In this document: positions 1 through 8,009 of the stretch, in pieces
Layout of the letters: the number at the start of each line of letters is the position of its first letter
How positions within the stretch are numbered: position 1 is the first letter of the stretch
Source of the DNA: JAGOQQ01 sp031973235
GTDB taxonomy: Bacteria > Patescibacteriota > Minisyncoccia > Phycocordibacterales > UBA9973
Direction: 5' to 3'
Assembly (NCBI GenBank): GCA_031973235.1
Contig: DALYDM010000006.1
Location: forward strand, 1 to 36,837
DNA length: 36,837 nucleotides
Made by a program: the position numbers and the translations under genes
Notes under the pieces: generated by a model
Told to the model about the DNA's origin: nothing
Database searches by the model: none
The model's input: only the letters and a program-made list of their open reading frames with translations

Positions 1-1116
1 CTTCCAGAATCAATTCAAAATAAAATTGAAGAAAAAGATAAAGCAGTCGCGAAACGAGAACTCTATGTGGCTATTACTCGTGCAAAGAAGAAGTGCATTA
101 TTTCTCACGCCACAACATCACATACAGGTGGAGCACTCGAGCTCGCAGAAATACTACAAGAAATTCCTCAGGATATGTTTGAAAAAAAGGATGCGACTGA
201 AACACAAAATGAGCTTTTGACTCATGACCCTCGAGTCTATGTGTCGATGGAAGAAAAACCTGAAGGTGATGCACTTATGGCACTCAAAGAAAGTGTGAGT
301 GAAATATTTACAGATGCCAAGGTGTCGGTGACACTTCTCAACAACTTTTTCGAATGTCCTTGGAAATGGTATTTTAGAAATTTGCTCAAGCTTCCTGATT
401 TGAAAACTGAGAGTTTGAAATTTGGAAGTGCAGTACACAGCACTATCGAAAGAATTCTTCTTGAGGATAAAAAACCATCGAGTGCATTTATCAAATCTAC
501 AATATCTGAAGAACTTGAGAATGAAGGCGTGTCAGATGGCAGTACCCTTATTCGACTTACTCGTGAAGGTGTGGATGCAGTAGAAACATGGATGGAAAAA
601 TATTATCCACATCTTGCAAAAGATCGTACCACAGAGCGTTCACTTTCGTATCGTGATCCGCGGTTTCCGGATTTGACCATGTATGGCAAGATTGACCTTA
701 CAGAGAGATTTCCTGATGGAAGACTCGTGGTAACAGATTTTAAAACTGGAAGCAGTAAGACAAGTGGTGTGATTGAAAAACGTGACGAAGAAGGCAGACT
801 CTCAAGCTTTATGCGACAGCTCGCAATGTATTCATATCTTGTGTACGGTGCCGAAAAGGGCAAGGTAGTGGATAGTTCGCGACTGCTCTTTCTTGAGGCG
901 GACTTGGATGATAAAAATGGTGTATATAGTGCGCATGTTGGTGGTGAAGAAATTGAGTTACTTGTGCGTGATATTTCGGACTACACAAAACTTCTTTCTT
1001 CAGGTGAATGGATAAATCGTTCATGTAATTTCAAATCGTATGGCAGCAGGTCAAATGAGTGTGAGCATTGCGCACTGGCGAAGAGAGTGTATGGAGTTGT
1101 GGCGACTAGTCTTTAA
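1..1116 (+). CDS. UvrD/PcrA-like helicase C-terminus fused to PD-(D/E)XK nuclease (5' partial)
   Basis: The frame is open from base 1, so the gene enters from outside the window; 371 residues are visible. ELYVAITRAKK at residues 20-30 is superfamily I helicase motif VI, whose Arg contacts ATP. A RecB-like PD-(D/E)XK nuclease domain follows: a GSAVHSTIE helix near 142, IDL near 231, and the core DFK at 246-248. Cys119 (FECPWKWYF), Cys342, Cys354 and Cys357 are spaced like the four iron-sulfur ligands of AddB-type nuclease domains. The family unwinds and trims DNA ends in recombinational repair. It is followed by a terminator and a convergent gene. The family is clear; the exact subfamily is not, because the motor domains lie outside the window. 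Confidence 0.9.
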   Translation, partial: LPESIQNKIEEKDKAVAKRELYVAITRAKKKCIISHATTSHTGGALELAEILQEIPQDMFEKKDATETQNELLTHDPRVYVSMEEKPEGDALMALKESVSEIFTDAKVSVTLLNNFFECPWKWYFRNLLKLPDLKTESLKFGSAVHSTIERILLEDKKPSSAFIKSTISEELENEGVSDGSTLIRLTREGVDAVETWMEKYYPHLAKDRTTERSLSYRDPRFPDLTMYGKIDLTERFPDGRLVVTDFKTGSSKTSGVIEKRDEEGRLSSFMRQLAMYSYLVYGAEKGKVVDSSRLLFLEADLDDKNGVYSAHVGGEEIELLVRDISDYTKLLSSGEWINRSCNFKSYGSRSNECEHCALAKRVYGVVATSL

Positions 1117-1150
1117 CTTTTTGCAACTAGTTAGAAAAATATGGAAATAT

Positions 1151-1185
1151 AAAACACTACTTACTATTGTAGTGTTTTATTTTTA
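1151..1185 (+). terminator. Intrinsic terminator after the helicase-nuclease gene
   Basis: AAAACACTAC (1151-1160) pairs perfectly with GTAGTGTTTT (1169-1178), with an 8-nt loop and a T-rich run. It overlaps the stop of the convergent small gene and may serve both strands. Confidence 0.85.
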
Positions 1186-1449
1186 ATCATTTTCCTTATT
1201 GATTTTCTGGTCAATGAAATAATTTAGTACAAGTGACATGTACATGCCAATTGCGATCGGGGTGAATGCGGATGCTGGAACAAGGATATTATGAAGTATT
1301 CCACTTGGAAATATTTCATTTGTTTTTGTTGCAAGTACAACCCCCACATATAAACCGCAACACACTATTACAAGCATCAATAAGTTTACTACTGACGAGA
1401 TCCACGATCCTATCCATGGATGATTGATTTGTTTTATTGAACATCTCAT
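1183..1449 (-). CDS. Small two-TM membrane protein, unknown function
   Basis: 88 residues from the ATG at 1449. A TTG at 1494 would add 15 residues, but the ATG is the better start. Two hydrophobic helices are visible (about residues 18-40 and 50-73) separated by a short polar loop, with a charged C-terminus ending KINKEND. No family is recognised. It lies between a terminator and another small membrane gene on the same strand. Confidence 0.55.
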   Translation of the reverse strand: MRCSIKQINHPWIGSWISSVVNLLMLVIVCCGLYVGVVLATKTNEIFPSGILHNILVPASAFTPIAIGMYMSLVLNYFIDQKINKEND

Positions 1450-1526
1450 TTCTAATTTTTTGTTAAGAATATATGCACTAGTCTTGAAAGTCAATATTTT
1501 GGATTATGAATCAATACAATCAAAAT

Positions 1527-1658
1527 CTACTCCTCAAATCTGCTCGGAATTACTTCAGTGTCAATTTTCTTAGGTCCATTATCAATCCACCCAAGTACAT
1601 ACCCAAGTATTCCTAAAAGTATAATCACAAGAGTGCTCCAAAGATACATTTTTTTCAT
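1527..1658 (-). CDS. 43-residue single-TM peptide
   Basis: ATG at 1656-1658 and TAG at 1527-1529 give a 43-residue peptide starting MKKMYLWST. One hydrophobic segment spans residues 5-24 (WSTLVIILLGILGYVLGW), followed by an acidic tail ending PSRFEE. Positively charged N-terminus, one helix and soluble tail are typical of small bacterial membrane peptides. On the minus strand a TATAAT box ends 6 nt before the ATG, so the transcript may begin almost at the start codon. Function unknown. Confidence 0.5.
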   Translation of the reverse strand: MKKMYLWSTLVIILLGILGYVLGWIDNGPKKIDTEVIPSRFEE

Positions 1659-1735
1659 ATATGCATTATAGTATATTTTTTGAATTTGCATTTAAAGACA
1701 AAACAAAATAGCAGCATGGTTGCAAAATGTTGTTC

Positions 1736-1764
1736 TCGACTGTAGTATGAATCTCTAGTAGAAT
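1736..1764 (+). promoter_or_regulatory. Sigma70-type promoter for the 1771 gene and PheRS
   Basis: TCGACT (1736-1741), 17 bp, TAGAAT (1759-1764). Expected transcription start is at or next to the ATG at 1771, suggesting a leaderless mRNA. A second possible pair lies just upstream (TTGCAA 1720-1725, TAGTAT 1743-1748). Confidence 0.55.
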
Positions 1765-1770
1765 AAGTGA

Positions 1771-1965
1771 ATGGCATTAGATAAAAAACTCAATTCCACT
1801 CTCAAAGAAATGTGGCGACTTGACGAAAAAATCATAAAAGGTGAAATGTTGGAGGAGCACGAGCAAGAGTTTTATTCAAAAAATATTGAAATAATACAAA
1901 AGTATTATGCCTCAAACAGTGAATACTGGAATAATAAAAAAACACATTATGGAAATAAAAATTGA
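1771..1965 (+). CDS. Small charged helical protein upstream of PheRS
   Basis: 64 residues, predicted to be helical and rich in Lys, Glu and Asn, with no membrane segment or cysteine. Its last 17 bases overlap the start of the PheRS gene in another frame, which fits translational coupling. No family recognised. It could be a coupling leader ORF rather than a functional protein. Confidence 0.45.
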   Translation: MALDKKLNSTLKEMWRLDEKIIKGEMLEEHEQEFYSKNIEIIQKYYASNSEYWNNKKTHYGNKN

Positions 1966-3085
1966 TACAACAGAACAAGATACATTGATTAAGCATTTAG
2001 ATGAGCGTACTGACGCTGAAGCGGTGCGAATGAAGCGGTATTTGGGTATGGCGGATTTGTCTCGCACAGAGGGAAGTCCTATCAAAGAGTTGGTTCATCG
2101 TATTACAACTATCGATGATTTTAAAACGTTTGATATCATACATGTGCCTGAAATCATGTCTACAGAAATCGCATTTGATCTTTTTGATTTTCCAGCGGAT
2201 CATCCAGCACGAAGTAAGTCAGATACATACTATGCAGATGACACTCACATTTTGCGTACACAGACAACAGTCATGTGGTACTACTATTTCAAGCAAGAGG
2301 AAATAAAGAAGAAACTCGAAAACAAAGAACCACTTGGAGTATTTTGCTATGGAAAAGTGTATCGAAAAGATGAAATCGATCGAAAGCACATGAATGTCTT
2401 TCATCAAATTGACGCACTCTATATTGCACCAAAAAGTGAAAAAATAATTGACCTTGATACACTTAAAGATGTTGAAGCAAAAATTGTGAAGGCGATCTTC
2501 GGTGATGTGGAATACAAGTTTATGGAAGAAACATTTCCTTACACACATCCGTCAACCGAAATTGAAATCAAGAAAGGTGATGATTGGCTTGAAATTCTCG
2601 GAAGTGGTGTAGTGAAGCCAAGTGTACTTGAAATGCTTGGAGTAGATTCGACTGTCTACAATGGTTGGGCATTTGGTTCAGGGATTGAGCGCTGGGCGAT
2701 GATGAGTATGGATTTGCCAGATATTCGACTTCTTTGGTCAGATGATGAACGCGTGAAGAAACAACTTATCCTTGGACAAAAATTCAAGGAAGTAAGTAAG
2801 TATCCTGCGATAGTTCGTGATATTTCATTTCTTGTAGACAAAGAAGATTTCGCACCAAACAACTACTTTGACCTCGTGCGAGATGTGATAGGCGATATGG
2901 CAGAAGAAATGGCACTCATTGATGAATACGAAAATGAAGCAAAATTTGGGGCAGGGAAAAAAAGTTATGCGTATCGAATTACCTACCGCTTACTCGACCG
3001 AACACTCACAGATGAAGAAGTAAATGACCTCCACAAAAAGCTTGAAGAAGAAACAAAGGCAACATATGGTGCAGTGGTGAGATAA
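1949..3085 (+). CDS. pheS: Single-chain (mitochondrial-type) phenylalanyl-tRNA synthetase
   Basis: 378 residues from ATG 1949. Charges tRNA-Phe with phenylalanine in the cytoplasm. The class II core is clear: HPARSKSDTYY and LRTQTT, motif 2 region YGKVYRKDEIDRKH with FHQID, then PSTEIEI, LGSGVVKPSVL and motif 3 WAFGSGIERWAMM. Directly after PDIRLLW the chain continues into SKYPAIVRDISF and YRITYRLLDRTLTDEEV, the ferredoxin-fold anticodon-binding (FDX-ACB) domain that ordinary bacteria carry at the C-terminus of PheT. This catalytic core plus FDX-ACB layout is that of monomeric mitochondrial PheRS. There is no pheT in the window; gyrB follows. The N-terminal coiled coil of bacterial PheS is absent. 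The longer frame starting at 1907 lies inside the upstream ORF and was not used. Confidence 0.9.
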   Translation: MEIKIDTTEQDTLIKHLDERTDAEAVRMKRYLGMADLSRTEGSPIKELVHRITTIDDFKTFDIIHVPEIMSTEIAFDLFDFPADHPARSKSDTYYADDTHILRTQTTVMWYYYFKQEEIKKKLENKEPLGVFCYGKVYRKDEIDRKHMNVFHQIDALYIAPKSEKIIDLDTLKDVEAKIVKAIFGDVEYKFMEETFPYTHPSTEIEIKKGDDWLEILGSGVVKPSVLEMLGVDSTVYNGWAFGSGIERWAMMSMDLPDIRLLWSDDERVKKQLILGQKFKEVSKYPAIVRDISFLVDKEDFAPNNYFDLVRDVIGDMAEEMALIDEYENEAKFGAGKKSYAYRITYRLLDRTLTDEEVNDLHKKLEEETKATYGAVVR

Positions 3086-3166
3086 TATGTATATAAAATA
3101 AGGCTATTTTGCCATATTACATATCCACAATTGCTGTTTGTGAAGGTGTCTATTTACCTCAAAAAA

Positions 3167-3175
3167 TGCTATACT
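3167..3175 (+). promoter_or_regulatory. Extended -10 promoter for gyrB
   Basis: TGC TATACT is an extended -10 element with no good -35. The expected start near 3182 leaves a leader of about 55 nt that contains the 3194-3222 hairpin. Confidence 0.5.
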
Positions 3176-3193
3176 TTGTGTATACAAATAGTT

Positions 3194-3222
3194 AAAAAGA
3201 CCTTGTATGATAAGGTCTTTTT
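3194..3222 (+). terminator. Terminator-like hairpin in the gyrB leader
   Basis: AAAAAGACCTT (3194-3204) and AAGGTCTTTTT (3212-3222) form an 11-bp stem with a T-rich 3' arm. It lies downstream of the gyrB -10 and upstream of the ATG, so it either ends PheRS transcripts or attenuates gyrB. Confidence 0.65.
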
Positions 3223-3237
3223 AGTTTCTTATTACAT

Positions 3238-5313
3238 ATGGCAAAAGACGACGAAAAAACAAAAAAGGGTGGTGCGTATGGAGCAGAGGCGATCTCTGTT
3301 CTTGAAGGACTTGAGCCGGTACGAAAGCGTCCTGGAATGTACATTGGTACGACTGGACCAGAAGGGTTACACCATTTGATTTGGGAAATTTTTGACAACT
3401 CTCGCGATGAAGCGATGGGGGGATTTTGTGATCACATTGAAGTTGCGCTTTTGCCAGGCAACCGAATTCGAGTAGTAGACAACGGGCGAGGTATTCCTAC
3501 TGCTGTCCATCCTAAAACAAAGGTATCAGCACTTGAGACAGTTATGACTACACTTCATGCCGGAGGAAAATTCGGCGGTGACAGTAGTGGCTATAAGGTG
3601 TCAGGAGGTCTTCACGGAGTGGGAGCATCTGTAGTAAACGCACTTTCGATTTATACAAAGGCGGAAGTTCACCGTGATGGAGGAAAATTTGTCCAAGAAT
3701 ACTCCCAGGGAAAAAAGAAAGCTGCAGTGAAGCAAGTTGCGAAATCAAAATACAACGGAACCATCATCACATTTGAACCAGACGTAGAAATTTTCAAAGA
3801 AGGAATAAAATTTGATTGGGACGTGATTGTAAACAGACTCCGACAACAAGCATATCTTGTGAAAGGTCTTCGCATTACAATCATCGATGCACGACTTCAT
3901 GAAGGAAAGCTTGATCTTGATGAAGTGATTCGAATTGAAGACCTAGGACTTGAACATCCATCTACAACATTTTATTTCGAAGGAGGACTTGTATCACTTG
4001 TACGATATTACAACAAGACACAAAAAGTGATTCAAGACACAATTTTCTATTGTGAAAAAGAAGTTGATAATGTGGGTGTGGAAGTGGCACTTCAGTATGT
4101 CGATGATATTTCTGATCGCATTGTTCCATTTGCAAACAATATCTACACACCAGAAGGTGGAACACACATTGCCGGATTCAAGATGGCGCTTACTCGTGTC
4201 ATCAATACATACGGAAAGAAAAACAATCTCATCAAAGAAGCAGACGGCGCACTTACAGGAGATGATGTACTCGAAGGCGTGACTGCAGTAGTGTCTGTGA
4301 AGCTTCCAGAAATTCAATTTGAAGGTCAAACCAAAGCAAAACTTGGTTCTACAGAAGCACAAGGTGCAGTGACGAATGTATTTGGAAATGCACTCTCAGA
4401 ATTTTTCGAAGAACACCCAGACGAGGCAAAGGCAATCATCAATAAAGGAATTCTCGCACTTCGTGCACGAAAGGCTGCAAAGGCTGCGAAGGATTCTATT
4501 TTGAGAAAAGGTGCACTCGAAGGAATGACACTTCCTGGAAAGCTCGCAGACTGTCAGACAAAAGACGCAAGTGAATCAGAACTCTTCATTGTGGAGGGAG
4601 ATTCTGCGGGAGGTTCTGCTAAACAAGGTCGCGATAGACGAACACAGGCGATACTTCCACTCAAAGGTAAAATTTTGAACGTTGAACGTGCACGTCTCGA
4701 CAAGATGCTTGCCTCAAAAGAAGTGAAGTCACTTGTTATTGCACTAGGAACTTCTATCGGTGATACATTTGATCTTTCAAAAATGCGTTACCATAAAATA
4801 ATTATCGCAACAGATGCCGACGTGGACGGAGCACACATTCGCACACTTCTTCTCACGCTTTTCTACAGATATTTCAAAGCAGTGATTGAAGCAGGATATA
4901 TTTATATTGCTCAGCCACCGCTCTACAAAATCAAAAAAGGAAAAGAAATTACTTATGCATATTCCGATGAAGAGAAAGCAAAGTTCGTCGGTGGTGAAGT
5001 GGAAATGGAGGATCTGATTGAAGCCGCAGAAGAAGATGCAGCAGAAAATCAGGAAACTGAAGAATCTCAAGATGAAGAGAAATCAAAACGAGCACCAAAA
5101 ATTTCTATTCAACGATACAAAGGTCTCGGAGAAATGAACCCAGAAGAGCTCTGGGAGACTACAATGGATCCAAAACAAAGAGTCATCAAGCAGGTGACAA
5201 TCGATGATGCAGAAAGTGCAAACCAGATTTTTGATACATTAATGGGAAGTGAAGTAGGACCTCGAAAGAGCTTCATTCAGTCATACGCCAAGATTGCAGA
5301 GATTGATATCTAA
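3238..5313 (+). CDS. gyrB: DNA gyrase subunit B
   Basis: 691 residues. ATPase subunit of gyrase, which works with GyrA to introduce negative supercoils. GHKL ATPase motifs: WEIFDNSRDEA (catalytic Glu near 50), DNGRGIP at 81-87, and the LHAGGKFGG / GGLHGVGASVVNALS lid. The TOPRIM domain shows VEGDSAGGSA near 452 and DADVDG near 526 for Mg2+. The C-terminal tail has QRYKGLGEMNPEELW. A Glu-rich insert (about residues 588-620) lies between TOPRIM core and tail and accounts for the length slightly above the usual 640. ParE is the alternative, but the full motif set and single copy favour GyrB. gyrA is not in the window. The start lacks a Shine-Dalgarno sequence. Confidence 0.95.
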   Translation: MAKDDEKTKKGGAYGAEAISVLEGLEPVRKRPGMYIGTTGPEGLHHLIWEIFDNSRDEAMGGFCDHIEVALLPGNRIRVVDNGRGIPTAVHPKTKVSALETVMTTLHAGGKFGGDSSGYKVSGGLHGVGASVVNALSIYTKAEVHRDGGKFVQEYSQGKKKAAVKQVAKSKYNGTIITFEPDVEIFKEGIKFDWDVIVNRLRQQAYLVKGLRITIIDARLHEGKLDLDEVIRIEDLGLEHPSTTFYFEGGLVSLVRYYNKTQKVIQDTIFYCEKEVDNVGVEVALQYVDDISDRIVPFANNIYTPEGGTHIAGFKMALTRVINTYGKKNNLIKEADGALTGDDVLEGVTAVVSVKLPEIQFEGQTKAKLGSTEAQGAVTNVFGNALSEFFEEHPDEAKAIINKGILALRARKAAKAAKDSILRKGALEGMTLPGKLADCQTKDASESELFIVEGDSAGGSAKQGRDRRTQAILPLKGKILNVERARLDKMLASKEVKSLVIALGTSIGDTFDLSKMRYHKIIIATDADVDGAHIRTLLLTLFYRYFKAVIEAGYIYIAQPPLYKIKKGKEITYAYSDEEKAKFVGGEVEMEDLIEAAEEDAAENQETEESQDEEKSKRAPKISIQRYKGLGEMNPEELWETTMDPKQRVIKQVTIDDAESANQIFDTLMGSEVGPRKSFIQSYAKIAEIDI

Positions 5314-5340
5314 TTCTAAGAGTTTAGTAATGACGAGGGA

Positions 5341-5381
5341 ATACAAAAAGAGAGGCGCCGTAGGCGCCTCTCTTTTTGTAT
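5341..5381. terminator. Bidirectional terminator between gyrB and the thrS operon
   Basis: A perfect 19-bp stem (5341-5359 with 5363-5381) with a GTA loop, GC-rich core GAGAGGCGCC, flanked by A and T runs so that it can end both convergent units. Confidence 0.95.
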
Positions 5382-5423
5382 TATGAATTCCGTATCACTT
5401 GAAGGTCTATGAAAATCAAAGAC

Positions 5424-5621
5424 TTATTTGTTGAGTTCTTCTCTGATCAATTCTTTCAATTCTCTGATGTGACTTTCTTTATCTTCGATTGCCTTTTCCC
5501 AGAAAGCGAGTGATTCAGGTGATTGACTTGCATCTTGCATGTAATCATCTTTGATACGCCAGAGACTTTTGTGTTCTTCAACTGCTTGAAGCATTAAATT
5601 GTATAGATTGTTTGTAAACAT
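5424..5621 (-). CDS. Small charged helical protein, last gene of the thrS operon
   Basis: 65 residues with no membrane segment; strongly helical, ending in alternating acidic and basic residues (EDKESHIRELKELIREE). It starts 26 nt after the zinc-ribbon gene and is followed by the shared terminator, so it is probably the last cistron of the thrS operon. Family not recognised. Confidence 0.6.
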   Translation of the reverse strand: MFTNNLYNLMLQAVEEHKSLWRIKDDYMQDASQSPESLAFWEKAIEDKESHIRELKELIREELNK

Positions 5622-5647
5622 AAATAATAATATGGTTAGTAATAATT

Positions 5648-5836
5648 CTACTTTGATTTTATCATTTTTTGTTTATGTCCACAGTGTGGGCAGAAAAGTT
5701 CATTTTTTGAAACCCATCCAGCGATTTTTGGATCACCGATAGACCACCATTTATTGCATTTTCCACATCTAAAATGATGAAGCTGTTCGACTGAATATGT
5801 CCCTTTCTTTTGTTCAATTTTCTTTATATTACGCAT
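5648..5836 (-). CDS. Small zinc-ribbon protein
   Basis: 62 residues from the ATG at 5836. Two CxxC knuckles (CGKC and CPHC) about 26 residues apart, with WWSIGD between them, form a zinc ribbon near the middle; both ends are basic, which would suit nucleic-acid binding. The ATG overlaps the stop of the upstream gene by 8 nt (coupling). A longer frame from 5908 is possible but runs deep into the upstream gene. Specific role unknown. Confidence 0.65.
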   Translation of the reverse strand: MRNIKKIEQKKGTYSVEQLHHFRCGKCNKWWSIGDPKIAGWVSKNELFCPHCGHKQKMIKSK

Positions 5837-6179
5837 GGATGACTTTCTTGTTCCTAATTGATTTATAGTGAGAGATAATTTCCTGTGCTTTCTCTTCATC
5901 GAGTTCATCCGTGCTGGGTAGGGAATTCATAAGTGAATAGAGTTCGTCAAACCAAGCTGATTCTCGAGATATTTTTTGTTGAACAAGATCAAATTCAGTT
6001 TTGAGTTTTTCGTATGATTCCATTGTTTCGTCAGTTAGCGAAAGAGAGAGTTTGTCGATCATTTCTTCGAGTGACTCAGCGTACCGACCATACTCACTTA
6101 GTAACTTTTCAGAATCACTTAGATGAATAAGTGATTCTTGTTTGATTCCTAGTAGTGTATTACGTGTTTCTTGTGTCAT
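5829..6179 (-). CDS. Helical protein of unknown function downstream of thrS
   Basis: 116 residues, almost wholly helical and acidic, with heptad-like leucines and no cysteine or membrane segment. It starts 2 nt after the thrS stop, so it is translated from the same mRNA. Family not recognised; nothing visible suggests catalysis. Confidence 0.65.
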   Translation of the reverse strand: MTQETRNTLLGIKQESLIHLSDSEKLLSEYGRYAESLEEMIDKLSLSLTDETMESYEKLKTEFDLVQQKISRESAWFDELYSLMNSLPSTDELDEEKAQEIISHYKSIRNKKVIHA

Positions 6180-6181
6180 TG

Positions 6182-7924
6182 TTATGAACGTGATTCAATT
6201 TCAGATTTTACTTTGTTCAAAAATTCTTCAGTGGTGAGTGAAATTTTCTCACCGTTCCTTGTTTCGATATTTAATACACCCGCTTCGATTTCTTTGTCAC
6301 CAAGTACTAAGACATATGGTGGGCGAAGTGTCTTTGAGGTATGGATTCGCTTTCCAAGACTGTTTCCGTCGGAGAATATCTCACTTCGAATCATTGAAGA
6401 ATGTAGGAGAGAATGAAGTTTTTTTGCTTCATCAGTGTGTGAATCTTTGACTGGAACTAGTGCGACCTGGAGTGGTGCGAGCCATGTCGGAAATGCTCCA
6501 CCGAAATGCTCAATAAGAAATCCTGTAAATCGCTCATGTGTACCTAGTGGTGCACGGTGAATACATAGCGGAGTTTTCTGCTTTCCTTCGTTGTCTGTGT
6601 AAGTGAGACCAAATCGTGCTGGAACTGCAAAGTCTACTTGATTTGTGGCAAGTGTAAACTCTCGTCCAATTGCACTCCATACTTGAACGTCAATCTTTGG
6701 ACCATAAAACGCTGCTTCATTTTCTACTTCGACAAATGGGATGTTTGAATCGATAAGAACCTTTCGTACCATTGCTTCTGTTTTTGCCCAGAGTTCTGGT
6801 TCGTTGACGTATTTTTCACCAAGTTTCTTTGGATCATGAAGTGAAAGTCTCATGACATATTTTTCAACACCGAATATTTTGAAGTATTGCAAATAGAGGT
6901 CGTTTACCTTTCTGAATTCTTCAGCGAACTGTTCTTCTGTACAGTAGATGTGTGCATCGTTCATTTGAAGTGAACGAACTCGCATAAGTCCAAATAACTC
7001 ACCAGATTTTTCATGGCGATAGCAAGTGCCGTATTCTGCGAGCCGAAGTGGTAAGTCGCGATAGCTACGTTGTTCTGCGCCAAAAATTTTGTGATGGTGC
7101 GGGCAGTTCATTGCCTTTAGATAATATTTTCCTCCTTCGTACTCCATAGGTGGGTACATTGAATCTTCGTAGTAGGGAAGATGTCCTGAAGTGAGGTACA
7201 TTGATTCTTTGGCGAGATGTGGAGTGCGTACGCGAACATAATTTTGTTTAAACTCTGCTTCTTTTGCGAGTTTTTCAAGTTCTTCAATAATTATCGTGCC
7301 GTTTGGCATCCAAAGAGGGAGACCTCCGCCGACATCATCATCAAATGTAAATAGGGACATTTCTTTGCCGAGTTTTCTGTGATCACGTTTTTCAGCTTCT
7401 GCTCGCATTGTCAAATACTCATCGAGTTTTGCTTTTGATTCAAACGCAAGTCCATAAATACGAGTAAGCATTTTGTTTTTCTCGTCACCACGCCAGTATG
7501 CACCAGCTACGCGGTCAAGTTTGAAACAGAACGGATCAACTGTCTCCATATTTTCAATATGTCCTCCACGGCAAAGATCTGTGAAATCACCAGAAGTATA
7601 AAGAGTGATTTTCTCACCTTTTTCTTTGAGCTCATTGATAAGCTCAGTTTTGTATTCGTTTCCACTGTAGAAATTGAGTGCGTCATCAGGTGATACTTCT
7701 TTGTGGGTGAACGTACTCCAAGTGGTAAGCATTTTTCGCATCTCATCTTCGATTGATGCAAGATCATTTTCAGTGATTTTTGAAGGTGAATCTATATCGT
7801 AGTAGAAACCATTGTCTACAGATGGACCAATGGTGAGTTTGCTTCCTGGATAAAGTTTGACCACTGTTGCACCGAGAAGGTGTGCCAGTGAGTGTCGTAA
7901 TGGGTGTAATTCTTCGTGATTCAT
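6182..7924 (-). CDS. thrS: Threonyl-tRNA synthetase lacking the TGS domain
   Basis: 580 residues from ATG 7924. Charges tRNA-Thr. The protein begins almost directly in the editing domain: HxxxH at 11-15 (RHSLAH) and CRGGH further on, used to clear Ser-tRNA-Thr. The N-terminal TGS domain of typical ThrRS (about 60 residues) is missing. The class II core has LKAMNCPHH and LCIHRAPLGTHERF (zinc Cys and His) and motif 2 YRHEKSGELFGL. The C-terminal anticodon-binding domain is present (VALVPV to the end). An ATG at 7942 lies inside or upstream of the promoter -10, so 7924 is preferred. First gene of a four-gene operon. Confidence 0.95.
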   Translation of the reverse strand: MNHEELHPLRHSLAHLLGATVVKLYPGSKLTIGPSVDNGFYYDIDSPSKITENDLASIEDEMRKMLTTWSTFTHKEVSPDDALNFYSGNEYKTELINELKEKGEKITLYTSGDFTDLCRGGHIENMETVDPFCFKLDRVAGAYWRGDEKNKMLTRIYGLAFESKAKLDEYLTMRAEAEKRDHRKLGKEMSLFTFDDDVGGGLPLWMPNGTIIIEELEKLAKEAEFKQNYVRVRTPHLAKESMYLTSGHLPYYEDSMYPPMEYEGGKYYLKAMNCPHHHKIFGAEQRSYRDLPLRLAEYGTCYRHEKSGELFGLMRVRSLQMNDAHIYCTEEQFAEEFRKVNDLYLQYFKIFGVEKYVMRLSLHDPKKLGEKYVNEPELWAKTEAMVRKVLIDSNIPFVEVENEAAFYGPKIDVQVWSAIGREFTLATNQVDFAVPARFGLTYTDNEGKQKTPLCIHRAPLGTHERFTGFLIEHFGGAFPTWLAPLQVALVPVKDSHTDEAKKLHSLLHSSMIRSEIFSDGNSLGKRIHTSKTLRPPYVLVLGDKEIEAGVLNIETRNGEKISLTTEEFLNKVKSEIESRS

Positions 7925-7932
7925 ATGCGCTA

Positions 7933-7961
7933 ATAGTAGCATATTTAGACGTTATTGACAG
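7933..7961 (-). promoter_or_regulatory. Promoter for the thrS operon
   Basis: On the minus strand: CTGTCA (7956-7961), 17 bp, TACTAT (7933-7938) preceded by TGC. Expected start near 7926, giving little or no 5' UTR. Its -35 is 3 bp from the -35 of the divergent promoter. Confidence 0.6.
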
Positions 7962-7964
7962 TAG

Positions 7965-7992
7965 TTGAAATTCGTCAAAATATGTGTAGAAT
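7965..7992 (+). promoter_or_regulatory. Promoter for the 8010 gene
   Basis: TTGAAA (7965-7970), 16 bp, TAGAAT (7987-7992), divergent from the thrS promoter. Confidence 0.55.
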
Positions 7993-8009
7993 AAAGAAAA
8001 AATAGACTC

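Noticed and set aside
7925..7942. Upstream ATG for ThrRS (MLLLAHM)
   Set aside because: It lies in the promoter -10 region; the conserved sequence begins at the next ATG.
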